Assembly (NCBI RefSeq): GCF_026341775.1
Contig: NZ_JAPEOB010000002.1
Span: 992,001-1,056,000 of the forward strand
Direction: 5' to 3'
Length of the DNA: 64,000 bases
DNA from: Streptomyces sp. NBC_00654
GTDB taxonomy: Bacteria > Actinomycetota > Actinomycetes > Streptomycetales > Streptomycetaceae
The translations under genes and the position numbers were made by a program. This document shows, one piece after another, positions 14,496 through 24,683 of the stretch. How positions within the stretch are numbered: the first letter of the stretch is position 1; every line of letters begins with the position of its first letter. Under the pieces are notes generated by a model, which was not told the origin of the DNA, did not search any database, and worked only from the letters and a program-made list of their open reading frames with translations.

Positions 14496-17426
14496 ATGCC
14501 GTTGCTGGAGCCGAACCCGGAAGCCCTTCGTCCCGGTACGGTGCGTGAGCCCTCGCCCGACCGGGTGCCCGACCGGAACGCGCAGGGCACCCCCGAGCCG
14601 CTGCGCTCCGAACTGACCGCCCTGCTCGGCGCCGGCAAGGTGCTGTGGAAGGTCTCCGACCTCGTGCGGTACGCCTCCGACGCGAGCCCCTACCGGTTCC
14701 TTCCGCAGGTCGTCCTGGTCCCCGAGAACATCGACGACATCTCGGCGATCCTGTCGTACGCGCACGGCAAGGGCCGCGACGTAGTCTTCCGGGCCGCGGG
14801 CACCAGCCTGAACGGCCAGGCCCAGGGCGAGGACATCCTCGTCGACGTACGTCAGCACTGGACGGGGATCGAGGTCCTGGACGACGGGGCGCGGGCCCGG
14901 ATCCGGCCGGGAACCACCGTCATGCGGGCGAACGCCACGCTCGCCCGGCACGGACGGCTGCTGGGCCCCGACCCGGCCAGCGCCATCGCCTGCACCATCG
15001 GCGGGGTCGTCGCCAACAACGCCTCCGGGATGACGGCCGGGACGACCCGCAATTCGTACCGCACCGTCGCCTCACTGACCTTCGTCCTGCCCAGCGGCAC
15101 GGTCGTGGACACGGCCGGTCCGGACGCCGACGGAGCACTGGCCCGCGCCGAGCCGCAGCTGTGCACGGACCTGCTGGCCCTCAAGGCGGAGATCGAGGCG
15201 GACGCCGCACTCACCGCCCGGATCCGCGCCAAGTACGAGATCAAGAACACCAACGGCTACCGCCTCGACGCCTTCCTCGACGGCTCGACCCCCGTGGAGA
15301 TCCTGCGCGGGCTGATGGTCGGCTCCGAGGGCACGTTCGGCTTCATCTCCGAGGTCGTCTTCGACACACTGCCGCTGGACCGGCGGGTCTCCACGGCGCT
15401 GCTGTTCTTCCCGTCGCTGACCGCCGCCGCGGCCGCCGTTCCGCGGTTCAACGAGGCGGGCGCCATCGCGGTGGAGCTCATGGACGGCAACACCCTGCGT
15501 GCTTCGGTCAGCGTCCAGGGAGTCCCGGCGGACTGGGCAGCGCTGCCCAATGAGACCGCCGCGCTGCTCGTGGAGTTCCGCGCCCCGGACGAGGCCGGGC
15601 AGGAGGCCTACGAGCGGGCGGCGGGCGCGGTGGTCGCGGACCTCGACCTGGTCGCACCGGCGGCCTCCATCACCAATGAGTTCACGCGGGACACCCGGAC
15701 GATCTCCGGCTACTGGAAGGCCCGCAAGGCGTTCGTCACCGCGGTCGGCGGCTCCCGCCCCTCGGGTACGACGCTGATCACGGAGGACTTCGCGGTCCCG
15801 CCGTCGCAGCTCGCCGACGCGTGCGAGGCACTGCTCGGACTGCAGGCGGAGCACGGCTTCGACGCCGCCGTCGCGGGTCACGCGGCCCACGGCAATCTGC
15901 ACTTCCTGCTCGCGTTCGACGCCGCGCGGCCCTCCGACGTCGAGCGGTACGCCGCGTTCATGGAAGGCTTCTGCACGCTCGTCGTGGACCGCTTCGACGG
16001 GTCGCTCAAGGCGGAGCACGCCACCGGGCGCAACATCGCGCCGTTCCTGGAGCTGGAGTGGGGGCCCCGGGCGACCGAGCTGATGTGGCGCACCAAGCAG
16101 GTCATCGACCCCTCCGGGATCCTGGCTCCCCGTATCGTCCTCGACCGCGATCCCCGGGCCCATCTGCGCGGACTGAAGACGATCCCGACGGTGGAGGCGG
16201 TCGCCGATCCGTGCATCGAGTGCGGCTTCTGCGAACCCACCTGCCCCAGCCAGGATCTGACCACCACGCCGCGCCAGCGGATCGTGCTGCGCCGGGAGAT
16301 GATGCGTCAGCCGGACGGCTCCCCGGTGGAGACCGGCCTGCTGGACGCCTACGGCTACGACGCCGTGGACACCTGCGCGGGTGACTCCACCTGCAAGCTG
16401 GCCTGCCCGGTCGGTATCGACACGGGCGCGATGATGAAGGACTTCCGTCACCGCCGGCACTCGCCGCGCGAGGAGCGGATCGCCGCCCTCACCGCGAAGA
16501 ACTTCAAGACGGTGGAGGCCTCGGCACGGCTGGCCGTCGCGGCGGCCGACAAGATCGGTGACCGGCTGCTGGAGTCCGTGACCGGGCTGGCCCGCAAGGC
16601 CGTGCGCCCCGATCTCATACCGGAATGGCTTCCGGAGATCCCCGGCGCCGCCGCCCGCAAGCTGCCCGGGACCACACGCGTCGGTGCGAGCGCGGTGTAC
16701 TACCCGGCGTGTGTGAACCGCATCTTCTCGGGGCCGGACCGGCAGCGGGAGCCCTCGCTGCCCGAGGCGGTGGTGGCCGTGTCGGCACGGGCCGGGAAGC
16801 CGGTGTGGATTCCCGAGGACGTCGCGGGGACCTGCTGCTCGACGATCTGGCACTCCAAGGGGTACGACGCGGGCAACGCGGTGATGGCCAACCGCATCGT
16901 GGAGGCGGCGTGGGGATGGACGGCGGGCGGAAAGCTGCCGCTGATCGTCGACGCGTCGTCCTGCACGCTGGGCATCGCCCATGAGGTGGTGCCGTATCTC
17001 ACCGAGGACAACCTGGAGCTCCACCGGGAGCTGACCGTCCTCGACTCCCTGGTCTGGGCGGCCGACGAGCTGCTGCCGGAGCTGACGGTGGTCCGCAGGA
17101 CCGGCTCCGCCGTCCTGCACCCGACATGCTCGATGGAACACCTGGGTGATGTGGCGCAGTTGCGCACGCTCGCCGAGGCCTGCGCGGACGAAGTGGTCAT
17201 CCCCGACGATGCCGGGTGCTGCGCCTTCGCGGGCGACCGGGGCATGCTGCACAAGGAGCTGACGGCTTCGGCGACCGCGAAGGAGGCCGCCGAGGTCAAC
17301 AGCCGGGAGTACGACGCCTATCTGTCGGCGAACCGGATGTGCGAGATCGGGATGGACCGGGCGACCGGGCGGCAGTACCACTCCGTGCTGATGGAGCTGG
17401 AGCGGGCCACCCGGCCGTCCGCCTGA
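14496..17426 (+). CDS. FAD-binding and iron-sulfur oxidoreductase (D-lactate dehydrogenase-like)
   Basis: A 976-residue fusion. The N-terminal half is an FAD_binding_4/FAD-oxidase_C module (FRAAGTSLNGQAQGED, GGVVANNASGM, VGSEGTFGFISE). A ferredoxin-like region follows with CIECGFCEPTC from Cys573 and CAGDSTCKLACPVG from Cys627. The C-terminal CCG-type domain shows AGTCCS and DAGCCAFAGD. This is the architecture of YdiJ/Dld-II-type D-2-hydroxyacid dehydrogenases that pass electrons to the quinone pool; the exact substrate is not visible. The ATG follows GAGGAG at 7-9 bases. It lies 58 bases after the MarR gene but is probably separately expressed. Confidence 0.93.
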   Translation: MPLLEPNPEALRPGTVREPSPDRVPDRNAQGTPEPLRSELTALLGAGKVLWKVSDLVRYASDASPYRFLPQVVLVPENIDDISAILSYAHGKGRDVVFRAAGTSLNGQAQGEDILVDVRQHWTGIEVLDDGARARIRPGTTVMRANATLARHGRLLGPDPASAIACTIGGVVANNASGMTAGTTRNSYRTVASLTFVLPSGTVVDTAGPDADGALARAEPQLCTDLLALKAEIEADAALTARIRAKYEIKNTNGYRLDAFLDGSTPVEILRGLMVGSEGTFGFISEVVFDTLPLDRRVSTALLFFPSLTAAAAAVPRFNEAGAIAVELMDGNTLRASVSVQGVPADWAALPNETAALLVEFRAPDEAGQEAYERAAGAVVADLDLVAPAASITNEFTRDTRTISGYWKARKAFVTAVGGSRPSGTTLITEDFAVPPSQLADACEALLGLQAEHGFDAAVAGHAAHGNLHFLLAFDAARPSDVERYAAFMEGFCTLVVDRFDGSLKAEHATGRNIAPFLELEWGPRATELMWRTKQVIDPSGILAPRIVLDRDPRAHLRGLKTIPTVEAVADPCIECGFCEPTCPSQDLTTTPRQRIVLRREMMRQPDGSPVETGLLDAYGYDAVDTCAGDSTCKLACPVGIDTGAMMKDFRHRRHSPREERIAALTAKNFKTVEASARLAVAAADKIGDRLLESVTGLARKAVRPDLIPEWLPEIPGAAARKLPGTTRVGASAVYYPACVNRIFSGPDRQREPSLPEAVVAVSARAGKPVWIPEDVAGTCCSTIWHSKGYDAGNAVMANRIVEAAWGWTAGGKLPLIVDASSCTLGIAHEVVPYLTEDNLELHRELTVLDSLVWAADELLPELTVVRRTGSAVLHPTCSMEHLGDVAQLRTLAEACADEVVIPDDAGCCAFAGDRGMLHKELTASATAKEAAEVNSREYDAYLSANRMCEIGMDRATGRQYHSVLMELERATRPSA

Positions 17427-17734
17427 GCCGACGGCGGTCGCCCGGCGGACGGTCGGGGCCGGGCGGCCGTCCGGAGCGGCGCCGCTCCATGTGACATGAC
17501 CGGGCGGCACCCGCGCGCTTCGCGCTGCCCGCGCACCGGCGCGGCCCGGCCTCCCGCCGCCTCCCGCCGCCGGGACGAAAGTCCATGGTTTCGGCGCGAG
17601 AGTCCAATTGCATCCCTTGCGCACCCAGAGCCTCAACGTCCAAGGTCCATACCGAGGTTCGGGCCCCGCCGCACAGCCGGGGTCCCGGATCCGCACGCGC
17701 ACCGTCAGAACCCCCATCCCCACCTGGAGGCTCG
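17427..17734. other. Intergenic region before the GH109 gene
   Basis: 308 bases without a credible gene. A long open frame continues upstream of the GH109 ATG but has poor coding character. The CTGGAGG ribosome site at 17724-17730 decides the downstream start. No clear promoter was recognised. Confidence 0.5.
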
Positions 17735-19183
17735 ATGAACGACGACGCACAGCACGGGATCGGATCGCGGGACGCCAACGACAGCTCGCCGAGCCGTCGT
17801 TCGGTGCTCCGGACCACGGCGGTGGCCGGTGCCGGACTCGGCCTGGGCGGCCTGGGCGCCGGCGCGGCGTCCGCCGCCTCCCCCGGGCCGGCCACCGCGC
17901 TCCCCGGTCAGGAGACCGCCGACGTGCCCGCGCGCAAGGGCCGCACCATGGCCGGCGTGCCCTTCGACGGGCGTTCCACGGTCCGGGTCGGCATCGTGGG
18001 CCTCGGCAACCGCGGCGGCAGCATGATCGATCTCTTCCTCGCCGTTCCCGGCGTGCAGGTCATGGCTGTCTGCGACCCGGTGAAGGCCAAGGCCGAGAGA
18101 GCGTCCGCCAAGGTCAGCGCCGCCGGTCAGCCGGCGCCCGCCGTCTACACCAACGGTGAGGACGACTACGAGAACCTCTGCGCGCGCGGGGACATCGACT
18201 TCGTCTATGTCGCGACGCCCTGGGACTTCCACTTCGAGATGGCGAAGACCGCCATGCTCAACGGCAAGCATGTCGGTGTGGAGTGTCCGGTCGCTCTGCG
18301 GCTGGACCAGCTCTGGGAGCTGGTCGACCTCTCCGAGCGCACCCGGCGGCACTGCATGCAGCTGGAGAACTGCTGTTACGGCCAGAACGAGCTGCGCGTC
18401 CTGCGCATGGCGCACGCCGGTCTCTTCGGCGATCTGCTGCACGGCGCGGGCGCGTACAACCACGACCTGCGCGGCCTGATGTTCGACCCCGACTACTACG
18501 AGGGGCCCTGGCGCCGGCTCTGGCACACCAGGCTGCGCGGCGACCTGTACCCCAACCACGGGTTCGGGCCGGTCTCCAACTACATGGACATCAACCGCGG
18601 GGACCGCGCCGTCAGCATCACCAGCGTCGGGTCCCCCGCGCTCGGTCTCGCGGCCTACCGGAAGGAGCACATGCCGGCCGGCGATCCCAGCTGGAAGGAG
18701 ACCTATATCGAGAGCGACCGGACGATCAGCCTGGTCCAGACGGCCAAGGGCCGGGTCATCCGGCTGGAGCACGATGTGTCGACGCCGCACCCCTACTCAC
18801 GTATCAACAGCCTCGGCGGCACCAGGGGCGTCTTCGAGGACTACCCGGCCCGCATCTACATCGAGCCCGACCACACCAACGACCAGTGGGCGGACTTCTC
18901 CACGTACGCCGAATGGGACCACTGGCTGTGGAAGGAGCACGCCAACCCGCCCGGCGGTCACGGCGGTATGGACTACATGATGGTGTTCCGGCTGATGCAG
19001 TGCATGCGGCTCGGGCTCGTCCCGGACTTCGATGTGTACGACGCGGCGACCTGGACGGCGCCCGTTCCGCTCAGCCATCTGTCCATCAAGGCCAAGGGCA
19101 CCCCGCAGCAGATACCGGACTTCACCCGCGGTGAGTGGAAGAAGGCCCGTTCCGGTATGGACTCGGAGAAGCCTGCCGGGTGA
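17735..19183 (+). CDS. Tat-exported Gfo/Idh/MocA protein, GH109 alpha-N-acetylgalactosaminidase-like
   Basis: A 482-residue protein started at the ATG 4 bases after GGAGG. A twin-arginine signal is clear: SRRSVLRT with Arg21-Arg22, a hydrophobic stretch and an ASAASP cleavage region near residue 48. The NAD-binding Rossmann domain has [12 protein letters not shown] (84-95), then [17 protein letters not shown] and [11 protein letters not shown]. Family GH109 enzymes remove GalNAc using an NAD+-assisted oxidation-elimination mechanism and are often Tat-exported with cofactor bound. The substrate here is unproven, and other Gfo/Idh/MocA activities are possible. It is monocistronic, closed by a stem-loop at 19189. 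Confidence 0.88.
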   Translation: MNDDAQHGIGSRDANDSSPSRRSVLRTTAVAGAGLGLGGLGAGAASAASPGPATALPGQETADVPARKGRTMAGVPFDGRSTVRVGIVGLGNRGGSMIDLFLAVPGVQVMAVCDPVKAKAERASAKVSAAGQPAPAVYTNGEDDYENLCARGDIDFVYVATPWDFHFEMAKTAMLNGKHVGVECPVALRLDQLWELVDLSERTRRHCMQLENCCYGQNELRVLRMAHAGLFGDLLHGAGAYNHDLRGLMFDPDYYEGPWRRLWHTRLRGDLYPNHGFGPVSNYMDINRGDRAVSITSVGSPALGLAAYRKEHMPAGDPSWKETYIESDRTISLVQTAKGRVIRLEHDVSTPHPYSRINSLGGTRGVFEDYPARIYIEPDHTNDQWADFSTYAEWDHWLWKEHANPPGGHGGMDYMMVFRLMQCMRLGLVPDFDVYDAATWTAPVPLSHLSIKAKGTPQQIPDFTRGEWKKARSGMDSEKPAG

Positions 19184-19188
19184 CGGCA

Positions 19189-19220
19189 CGGGGTTCCGCG
19201 CCGACCGGTGCGGAACCCCG
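19189..19220 (+). terminator. Stem-loop after the GH109 gene
   Basis: CGGGGTTCCGC (19189-19199) pairs perfectly with GCGGAACCCCG (19210-19220) over 10 bases, starting 6 bases after the stop. There is no T tract, which is common for high-GC terminators. Confidence 0.7.
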
Positions 19221-19380
19221 GCCCCCGGCCGGGACGAGCGAGCCCGTCGGCCGCCCGACATCCCCCAGCGGAAAACCAGTTGCCCCGGGCCGGTGCCGGA
19301 AGCGAGCATTGCACCGTTTGCTCCCCGCACCGTACGTCGGGATCCGTCGTGGATCTCCCCCTTCAGAGCCCTGGGACGTC

Positions 19381-21279
19381 ATGCACATTCGCGATCTTCC
19401 GTATTCGGATCCTGGCGATCCCGATGTCCGTTCAGGCCCACGCTTCCTGTACTGGCTCGGGCGCAATCAGCTCGCCGGTCAGCTGAAGTCCCTCTCCTGG
19501 GGGCTGCTCCACCAGCTGGCGATCGCCGGACTCCCGCTCGCCGTGGGTGTCACCGTCCAGGCCGTCATCGACCGTTCCGGCGAGCGGCTCGCGCTCTCCG
19601 GCGCACTCATCGTGGTTCTCGGCGTTCTCATCGCGGTCGGCGACACCATGCTCCACCGGACCGCGATCACCAACTGGATCACCGCGGCCGCCCGGGTCCA
19701 GCAGCTGCTGGCCCGCAAGACCGCCGAGCTGGGCTCCGCGCTGACCCGCCGGGTCGCCGCGGGCGAGGTCGTCGCCGTATCCACCGGCGACGTGGAGAAG
19801 ATCGGATGGTTCGTCGAGGCGCTCTCCCGCTTCGCCGCCGCCGCCACCGCACTCGTGCTGATCTGCGTCGGCCTCGTCATCTATCTGCCCTCCCTCGGCG
19901 TCCTGGTGGCGATCGCCATGCCGGTGCTGGCACTGGCCGTACTGCCGCTGCTCCCCCGGGCCACCCGGCGCGCGGACATCCAGCGCGAGAAGGCGGGCAG
20001 GGCGACCGAGCTGGCCTCGGACACGGTCGCCGGTCTGCGGGTCCTGCGCGGCATCGGCGGCGAGGAACTCTTCCTCGGCCGCTACCGGCGCGCCTCCCAG
20101 GAGGTCCGCAAGGCCGCCGTACGCAGCGCGCGGATGTGGGCGCTGATCTCGGCGATCCAGGTCCTGCTGCCGGGAGTTCTGCTGATCTCACTGGTCTGGT
20201 ACGGGGCGACACTGGCCCACGACGGGAAGATCGACGTCGGCCAGCTGGTCACGGTGTACAGCGCGGCGACGCTGATGCTGTTCCCGCTGCGGCACTTCGA
20301 GGAGATCGCCATGGCGTACTCCTTCTCCCGTCCCTCCGCGGAGCGCGCGGTCCGGGTGCTGTCGCTGCACCGCAGCGCGCAGCCCGCCACGATCGGGAAG
20401 GACCTGGTCCCCTCGGGCGATCTGTACGACCCCGTCACCGGTCTGATGGCCCCCCAGGGTCTCTTCACGGCCGTGGTCTGCGGTGATCCGGACGAGGCGG
20501 GCCGACTTGCCGAGCGGCTCGGCGGGCATGTCCAGACCGGTCCGGAGACCGGCGAGGACACCGGGAGCGACAGCCGCGGAGACATCGGCGCGGGTGTCAC
20601 GACGGCCCCTTCGGTGCTGCTCGGTGGCATACCGCTGGACGAGCTGCCGCTGGACTCGGCGCGGACCGCCGTACTGGTGCAGGACAAGGATCCGGTGCTG
20701 CTGTCCGGCACGCTCCGGGAGCTGCTGGACATTCCCTCGTCCGGTCAGGTGGCCGCCGGGGACGCGCTGGAGGCGGCCCAGTGCGGTGATGTGCTGGCCG
20801 CGCTGGCCCAGGCGTCGCCCGACACGGAGGGCGACCCGATGGGGACCCGGATCACCGAGCGGGGACGGTCCCTCTCCGGTGGCCAGCGGCAGCGGCTCGC
20901 GCTGGCCCGGTCCCTGGTCACGGACCCGGAGGCACTGGTGCTCGACGAGCCGACCTCGGCTGTCGACTCGCACACGGAGGCCCGGGTCGCGGCAGGCATC
21001 AGGCGGCTGCGCCGGGGCCGTACGACGGTCGCGTTCGCCTCGTCGCCGCTGTTGCTCGACCTGGCCGACCGGGTGGTCCTGGTCCACGAGGGCACGGTCA
21101 TGGCCGTCGGCACCCACCGCGAGCTGCTGCGCGCCGAACCGCACTACCGGGCGGTCGTCACCCGTGAGACCGACGACGAGGCCGCGGCGTCGGCCGCGCT
21201 GGGCGGGCACGCCGTACCGGACGGGATCGCGGACACCGAAGCGATCGACACGATCGAGGAAATCGAGGAGAGGGCATGA
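19381..21279 (+). CDS. ABC exporter subunit with degenerate Walker A
   Basis: A 632-residue half-transporter from the ATG at 19381. The membrane domain (about 30-330) includes VTVQAVIDRSGERLALSG. The ATPase domain has a perfect signature LSGGQRQRLALARSL and Walker B ALVLDEPTSAVD. Where Walker A should be it reads AVVCGDPDEAGRLAERLGG, with no GxxGxGKS/T, and an acidic insert (about 385-405) follows. The final 35 residues are acidic. It overlaps the next ABC gene by ATGA. That partner has an intact Walker A but lacks the signature, so together they form a heterodimer with one competent and one degenerate ATP site. Substrate unknown. Confidence 0.9.
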   Translation: MHIRDLPYSDPGDPDVRSGPRFLYWLGRNQLAGQLKSLSWGLLHQLAIAGLPLAVGVTVQAVIDRSGERLALSGALIVVLGVLIAVGDTMLHRTAITNWITAAARVQQLLARKTAELGSALTRRVAAGEVVAVSTGDVEKIGWFVEALSRFAAAATALVLICVGLVIYLPSLGVLVAIAMPVLALAVLPLLPRATRRADIQREKAGRATELASDTVAGLRVLRGIGGEELFLGRYRRASQEVRKAAVRSARMWALISAIQVLLPGVLLISLVWYGATLAHDGKIDVGQLVTVYSAATLMLFPLRHFEEIAMAYSFSRPSAERAVRVLSLHRSAQPATIGKDLVPSGDLYDPVTGLMAPQGLFTAVVCGDPDEAGRLAERLGGHVQTGPETGEDTGSDSRGDIGAGVTTAPSVLLGGIPLDELPLDSARTAVLVQDKDPVLLSGTLRELLDIPSSGQVAAGDALEAAQCGDVLAALAQASPDTEGDPMGTRITERGRSLSGGQRQRLALARSLVTDPEALVLDEPTSAVDSHTEARVAAGIRRLRRGRTTVAFASSPLLLDLADRVVLVHEGTVMAVGTHRELLRAEPHYRAVVTRETDDEAAASAALGGHAVPDGIADTEAIDTIEEIEERA

Positions 21280-23057
21280 TCGGCGTCGCACCACCGGCGT
21301 ACGACCCGGCCGCCCCGGAGTCGGCGACGACCCTGCCGGTCGGTACACCGACGACCGTGCGGACCTACGTACGAGATCTGCTGCGGCGCCACCGCAAGCC
21401 GTTCGTCGTGCTCGTCGCCGTGAACGCGGTCGCGGTGATCGCCTCGATCGTCGGGCCGTATCTGCTGGGCGGGCTGGTCGAGGACCTGTCGAACGGCGTG
21501 AGCGACCTGCATCTGGAGCGCACCGCCGCGGTGTTCGCGATCGCGCTGGTCGTCCAGACGCTGTTCACCCGGACCATGCGGCTGCGCGGCGCGATGCTCG
21601 GCGAGGAGATGCTCGCCGATCTGCGCGAGGACTTCCTCGTACGGTCGGTCGGGCTGCCGCCGGGCGTCCTGGAGCGGGCCGGTACGGGGGATCTGCTCTC
21701 CCGGATCACCACGGACATCGACCGGCTGGCCAACGCGATGCGCGAGGCCGTGCCACAGCTGGCGATCGGGGTGGTGTGGGCGGGGCTGCTGCTCGGCGCG
21801 CTCACCGTGACCGCGCCGCCGCTCGCGCTCGCCGTGCTGGTCGCCATGCCGGTGCTGATCCTGGGCTGCCGCTGGTACTTCCGGCGGGCCCCCTCGGCGT
21901 ACCGCTCGGAGGCCGCCGGATACGCGGCGGTCGCCGCGATGCTCGCGGAGACCGTGGACGCCGGGCGGACCGTGGAGGCGCACCGTCTGGGCGCCCGGCG
22001 GGTGGCGCTCTCCGACCGGCGGATCAAGGAGTGGACGGCATGGGAGCGGTACACGCTCTTTCTGCGCTCCGTGCTGTTCCCGGTCATCAACGCCACGTAT
22101 GTGACGATTCTCGGCGCCGTGCTGCTGCTCGGCGGGTGGTTCGTCCTGGAGGGCTGGATCACCGTCGGACAGCTGACGACGGGGGCGCTGCTGGCCCAGA
22201 TGATGGTCGATCCGATCGGTCTGATCCTGCGCTGGTACGACGAGCTCCAGGTGGCCCAGGTGTCACTGGCCCGGCTGGTCGGCGTACGGGAGATCGAGCC
22301 GGACGCGGGCGACGCCGGGGTCGGACCGGACGGCCGTGCAGTGCGGGCCGACGAGGTGCACTTCGGGTACCGGGCCGGGGTGGACGTGCTCCACAAGGTG
22401 ACGCTCGATGTCGCCCCGGGCACGCGCCTGGCGCTGGTCGGCCCCTCGGGCGCGGGCAAGTCGACGCTCGGCCGGCTGCTGGCCGGAATCTACGCCCCGC
22501 GGACCGGGGAGGTGACCCTCGGCGGCGCCGAGCTGTCCCGGATGACGGCGGAGCGGGTACGTGAACATGTGGCCCTGGTCAACCAGGAGCACCATGTCTT
22601 CGTCGGTTCGCTCCGCGACAACCTGCTGCTCGCCCGCGACGGGGCGCGGGACGCGGAGCTGTGGGCCTCGCTCGCGGCGGTCGACGCGGACGGGTGGGCG
22701 AGGGCACTCGAAGGGGGTCTGGACACGGAGGTCGGTTCGGGCGGTCTGGCGCTCACCCCGGCGCAGGCCCAGCAGATCGCGCTGGCCCGGCTGGTCCTCG
22801 CCGATCCGCACACGCTCGTGCTGGACGAGGCGACCTCGCTCCTGGACCCGCGGGCGGCGCGTCACCTGGAGCGTTCGCTGGCCCGGGTGCTGGACGGCCG
22901 TACGGTCGTGGCGATCGCGCACCGGCTGCACACGGCGCACGACGCGGATGTGATCGCGGTCGTGGAGGACGGCCGGATCAGCGAGCTGGGCAGCCATGAC
23001 GCCCTGGTGGCGGCGGACGGCGCGTACGCGGCACTGTGGCGGTCCTGGCACGGCTGA
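21276..23057 (+). CDS. ABC exporter subunit with degenerate signature motif
   Basis: A 593-residue half-transporter translated from an ATG overlapping the previous stop. Six membrane helices lie at about 35-330. The ATPase domain has intact Walker A GPSGAGKST and Walker B TLVLDEATSLLD with AHRL. The signature, normally LSGGQ, is LTPAQAQQIALARL. This complements the preceding subunit: its Walker A should pair with the partner's LSGGQ to form the working ATP site. Heterodimeric exporters of this type move drugs, peptides or lipids; nothing nearby reveals the cargo. The transcript ends at the hairpin at 23082. Confidence 0.9.
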   Translation: MIGVAPPAYDPAAPESATTLPVGTPTTVRTYVRDLLRRHRKPFVVLVAVNAVAVIASIVGPYLLGGLVEDLSNGVSDLHLERTAAVFAIALVVQTLFTRTMRLRGAMLGEEMLADLREDFLVRSVGLPPGVLERAGTGDLLSRITTDIDRLANAMREAVPQLAIGVVWAGLLLGALTVTAPPLALAVLVAMPVLILGCRWYFRRAPSAYRSEAAGYAAVAAMLAETVDAGRTVEAHRLGARRVALSDRRIKEWTAWERYTLFLRSVLFPVINATYVTILGAVLLLGGWFVLEGWITVGQLTTGALLAQMMVDPIGLILRWYDELQVAQVSLARLVGVREIEPDAGDAGVGPDGRAVRADEVHFGYRAGVDVLHKVTLDVAPGTRLALVGPSGAGKSTLGRLLAGIYAPRTGEVTLGGAELSRMTAERVREHVALVNQEHHVFVGSLRDNLLLARDGARDAELWASLAAVDADGWARALEGGLDTEVGSGGLALTPAQAQQIALARLVLADPHTLVLDEATSLLDPRAARHLERSLARVLDGRTVVAIAHRLHTAHDADVIAVVEDGRISELGSHDALVAADGAYAALWRSWHG

Positions 23058-23081
23058 CGCGCGTCGCGGTGCCACGGTGCC

Positions 23082-23118
23082 GGGGCGGCTCCCTCATACC
23101 GGGGGGAGCCGCCCCTTT
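23082..23118 (+). terminator. Rho-independent terminator after the ABC pair
   Basis: GGGGCGGCTCCC (23082-23093) pairs with GGGAGCCGCCCC (23104-23115) over a 10-base loop and is followed by TTT. Confidence 0.8.
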
Positions 23119-23230
23119 CCCTGTGCCGGGAGGCGCATTCCGCGGCGCCCGGTGAGGATGAGGGGTGACCGGCCCGGAACGCGGGGCAGGCGAGCACAGG
23201 ACCGCGTAGGCCCGAGAAGGGACGCATACC

Positions 23231-24592
23231 GTGGCAGCACCCAGGATCCTCGTCGTCGGCGCCGGCTTCGCCGGTGTCGAATGCGTACGCCGTCTGGAGC
23301 GCAGGCTCACCCCGGGAGAAGCCGAGATCACTCTCGTCACACCGTTCTCCTACCAGTTGTATCTGCCGCTGCTGCCCCAGGTCGCCGCCGGCGTGCTCAC
23401 CCCCCAGTCGGTCGCCGTGTCGCTGCGGCGCAGCAGCCGTCATCGCACACGGATCATCCCCGGTGGGGCCATCGGGGTGGACACCGCGGCGAAGGTCTGT
23501 GTGATCCGCAAGATCACCGACGAGATCGTGAACGAGCCCTACGACTACATCGTGCTCGCCGCGGGCAGCGTCACCCGGACGTTCGACATTCCCGGTCTGC
23601 TGGACAACGCCCGGGGCATGAAGACCCTCGCCGAGGCCGCGTACGTCCGCGACCATGTCATCGCCCAGCTCGATCTGGCGGACGCCAGCCAGGACGAGGC
23701 GGAGCGGGCCTCCCGGCTGCAGTTCGTCGTGGTCGGCGGCGGCTACGCCGGCACGGAGACCGCTGCCTGTCTCCAGCGGCTCACCACGAGCGCCGTCCGG
23801 CACTATCCGCGGCTGGACCCGAAGCTGATCAAGTGGCATCTGATCGACATCGCTCCCAAGCTCATGCCGGAGCTCGGCGACGCGCTGGGGCGCAGCGCCA
23901 TGGAGGTGCTGCGCAGGCGCGGGATCGAGGTGTCGCTGGGGGTGTCGGTCGCCGAGGCGGGACCGGAGCAGGTGACGTTCACCGACGGCCGGGTGCTGCC
24001 CTGCCGCACCCTGATCTGGACGGCGGGGGTGGCCGCGAGCCCGCTGATCGCCACGCTCGGAGCGGAGACGGTACGCGGGCGGCTCGCCGTGACACCCGAG
24101 CTGAAGCTGCCCGGTTCGGACGGGGTGTTCTCGCTCGGCGACGCGGCCGCGGTGCCCGACCTGGCCAAGGGCGACGGTGCGGTCTGCCCGCCGACCGCCC
24201 AGCACGCCATGCGCCAGGGCCGTACGCTCGCGGACAATCTCGTCGCGTCGTTGCGCGGCCTGCCGCTGCGGGAGTACGTCCACAAGGATCTCGGGCTGGT
24301 CGTGGACCTCGGTGGCCGGGACGCGGTGTCCAAGCCGCTCGGCATCGAGCTGAAGGGGCTGCCCGCGCAGGCGGTGGCGCGCGGCTACCACTGGTCGGCG
24401 CTGCGGACGAATGTCGCCAAGACCCGGGTCCTGACGAACTGGATGCTCAACGCCGTCGCCGGTGACGACTTCGTACGGACCGGGTTCCAGTCCCGCAAGC
24501 CCGCCACACTGCGGGACTTCGAGTACACGGACGCGTATCTGACACCGGAACAGATCAGGGAGCACACCCGGCCGGCGGTGACCGGCCGCTGA
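23231..24592 (+). CDS. ndh: Type II NADH dehydrogenase (NAD(P)/FAD-dependent oxidoreductase)
   Basis: A 453-residue membrane-associated flavoprotein with a GTG start. The FAD motif is LVVGAGFAGVECVRRL (about 7-22) and the NADH motif is VVVGGGYAGTETAACL. The VFSLGDAAA and PPTAQHAMRQG stretches match NDH-2 enzymes, which oxidise NADH and reduce menaquinone without pumping protons. The C-terminal part has the usual amphipathic region. It is monocistronic and convergent with the ligase gene; the 91 bases between them hold only a weak GC hairpin near 24665. Confidence 0.9.
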   Translation: MAAPRILVVGAGFAGVECVRRLERRLTPGEAEITLVTPFSYQLYLPLLPQVAAGVLTPQSVAVSLRRSSRHRTRIIPGGAIGVDTAAKVCVIRKITDEIVNEPYDYIVLAAGSVTRTFDIPGLLDNARGMKTLAEAAYVRDHVIAQLDLADASQDEAERASRLQFVVVGGGYAGTETAACLQRLTTSAVRHYPRLDPKLIKWHLIDIAPKLMPELGDALGRSAMEVLRRRGIEVSLGVSVAEAGPEQVTFTDGRVLPCRTLIWTAGVAASPLIATLGAETVRGRLAVTPELKLPGSDGVFSLGDAAAVPDLAKGDGAVCPPTAQHAMRQGRTLADNLVASLRGLPLREYVHKDLGLVVDLGGRDAVSKPLGIELKGLPAQAVARGYHWSALRTNVAKTRVLTNWMLNAVAGDDFVRTGFQSRKPATLRDFEYTDAYLTPEQIREHTRPAVTGR

Positions 24593-24683
24593 CCGCCGTG
24601 CGGCGGGGTGCCGCGCTCCCCCGTCGCGACGGGGCGCGGCGCGGTGTCCGGCCGCGGGGGTGTGCCGGGGTACGCCCCCGGTG

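Noticed and set aside
15072..17750. Open frame of 892 codons on the reverse strand
   Set aside because: It lies wholly opposite the D-lactate dehydrogenase-like gene, is Arg/Gly/His-rich and has no domain; it is a GC-bias shadow.
24665..24681. Short GC hairpin between ndh and the ligase gene
   Set aside because: Only a 6-bp stem with a 5-base loop; too weak to call a terminator.
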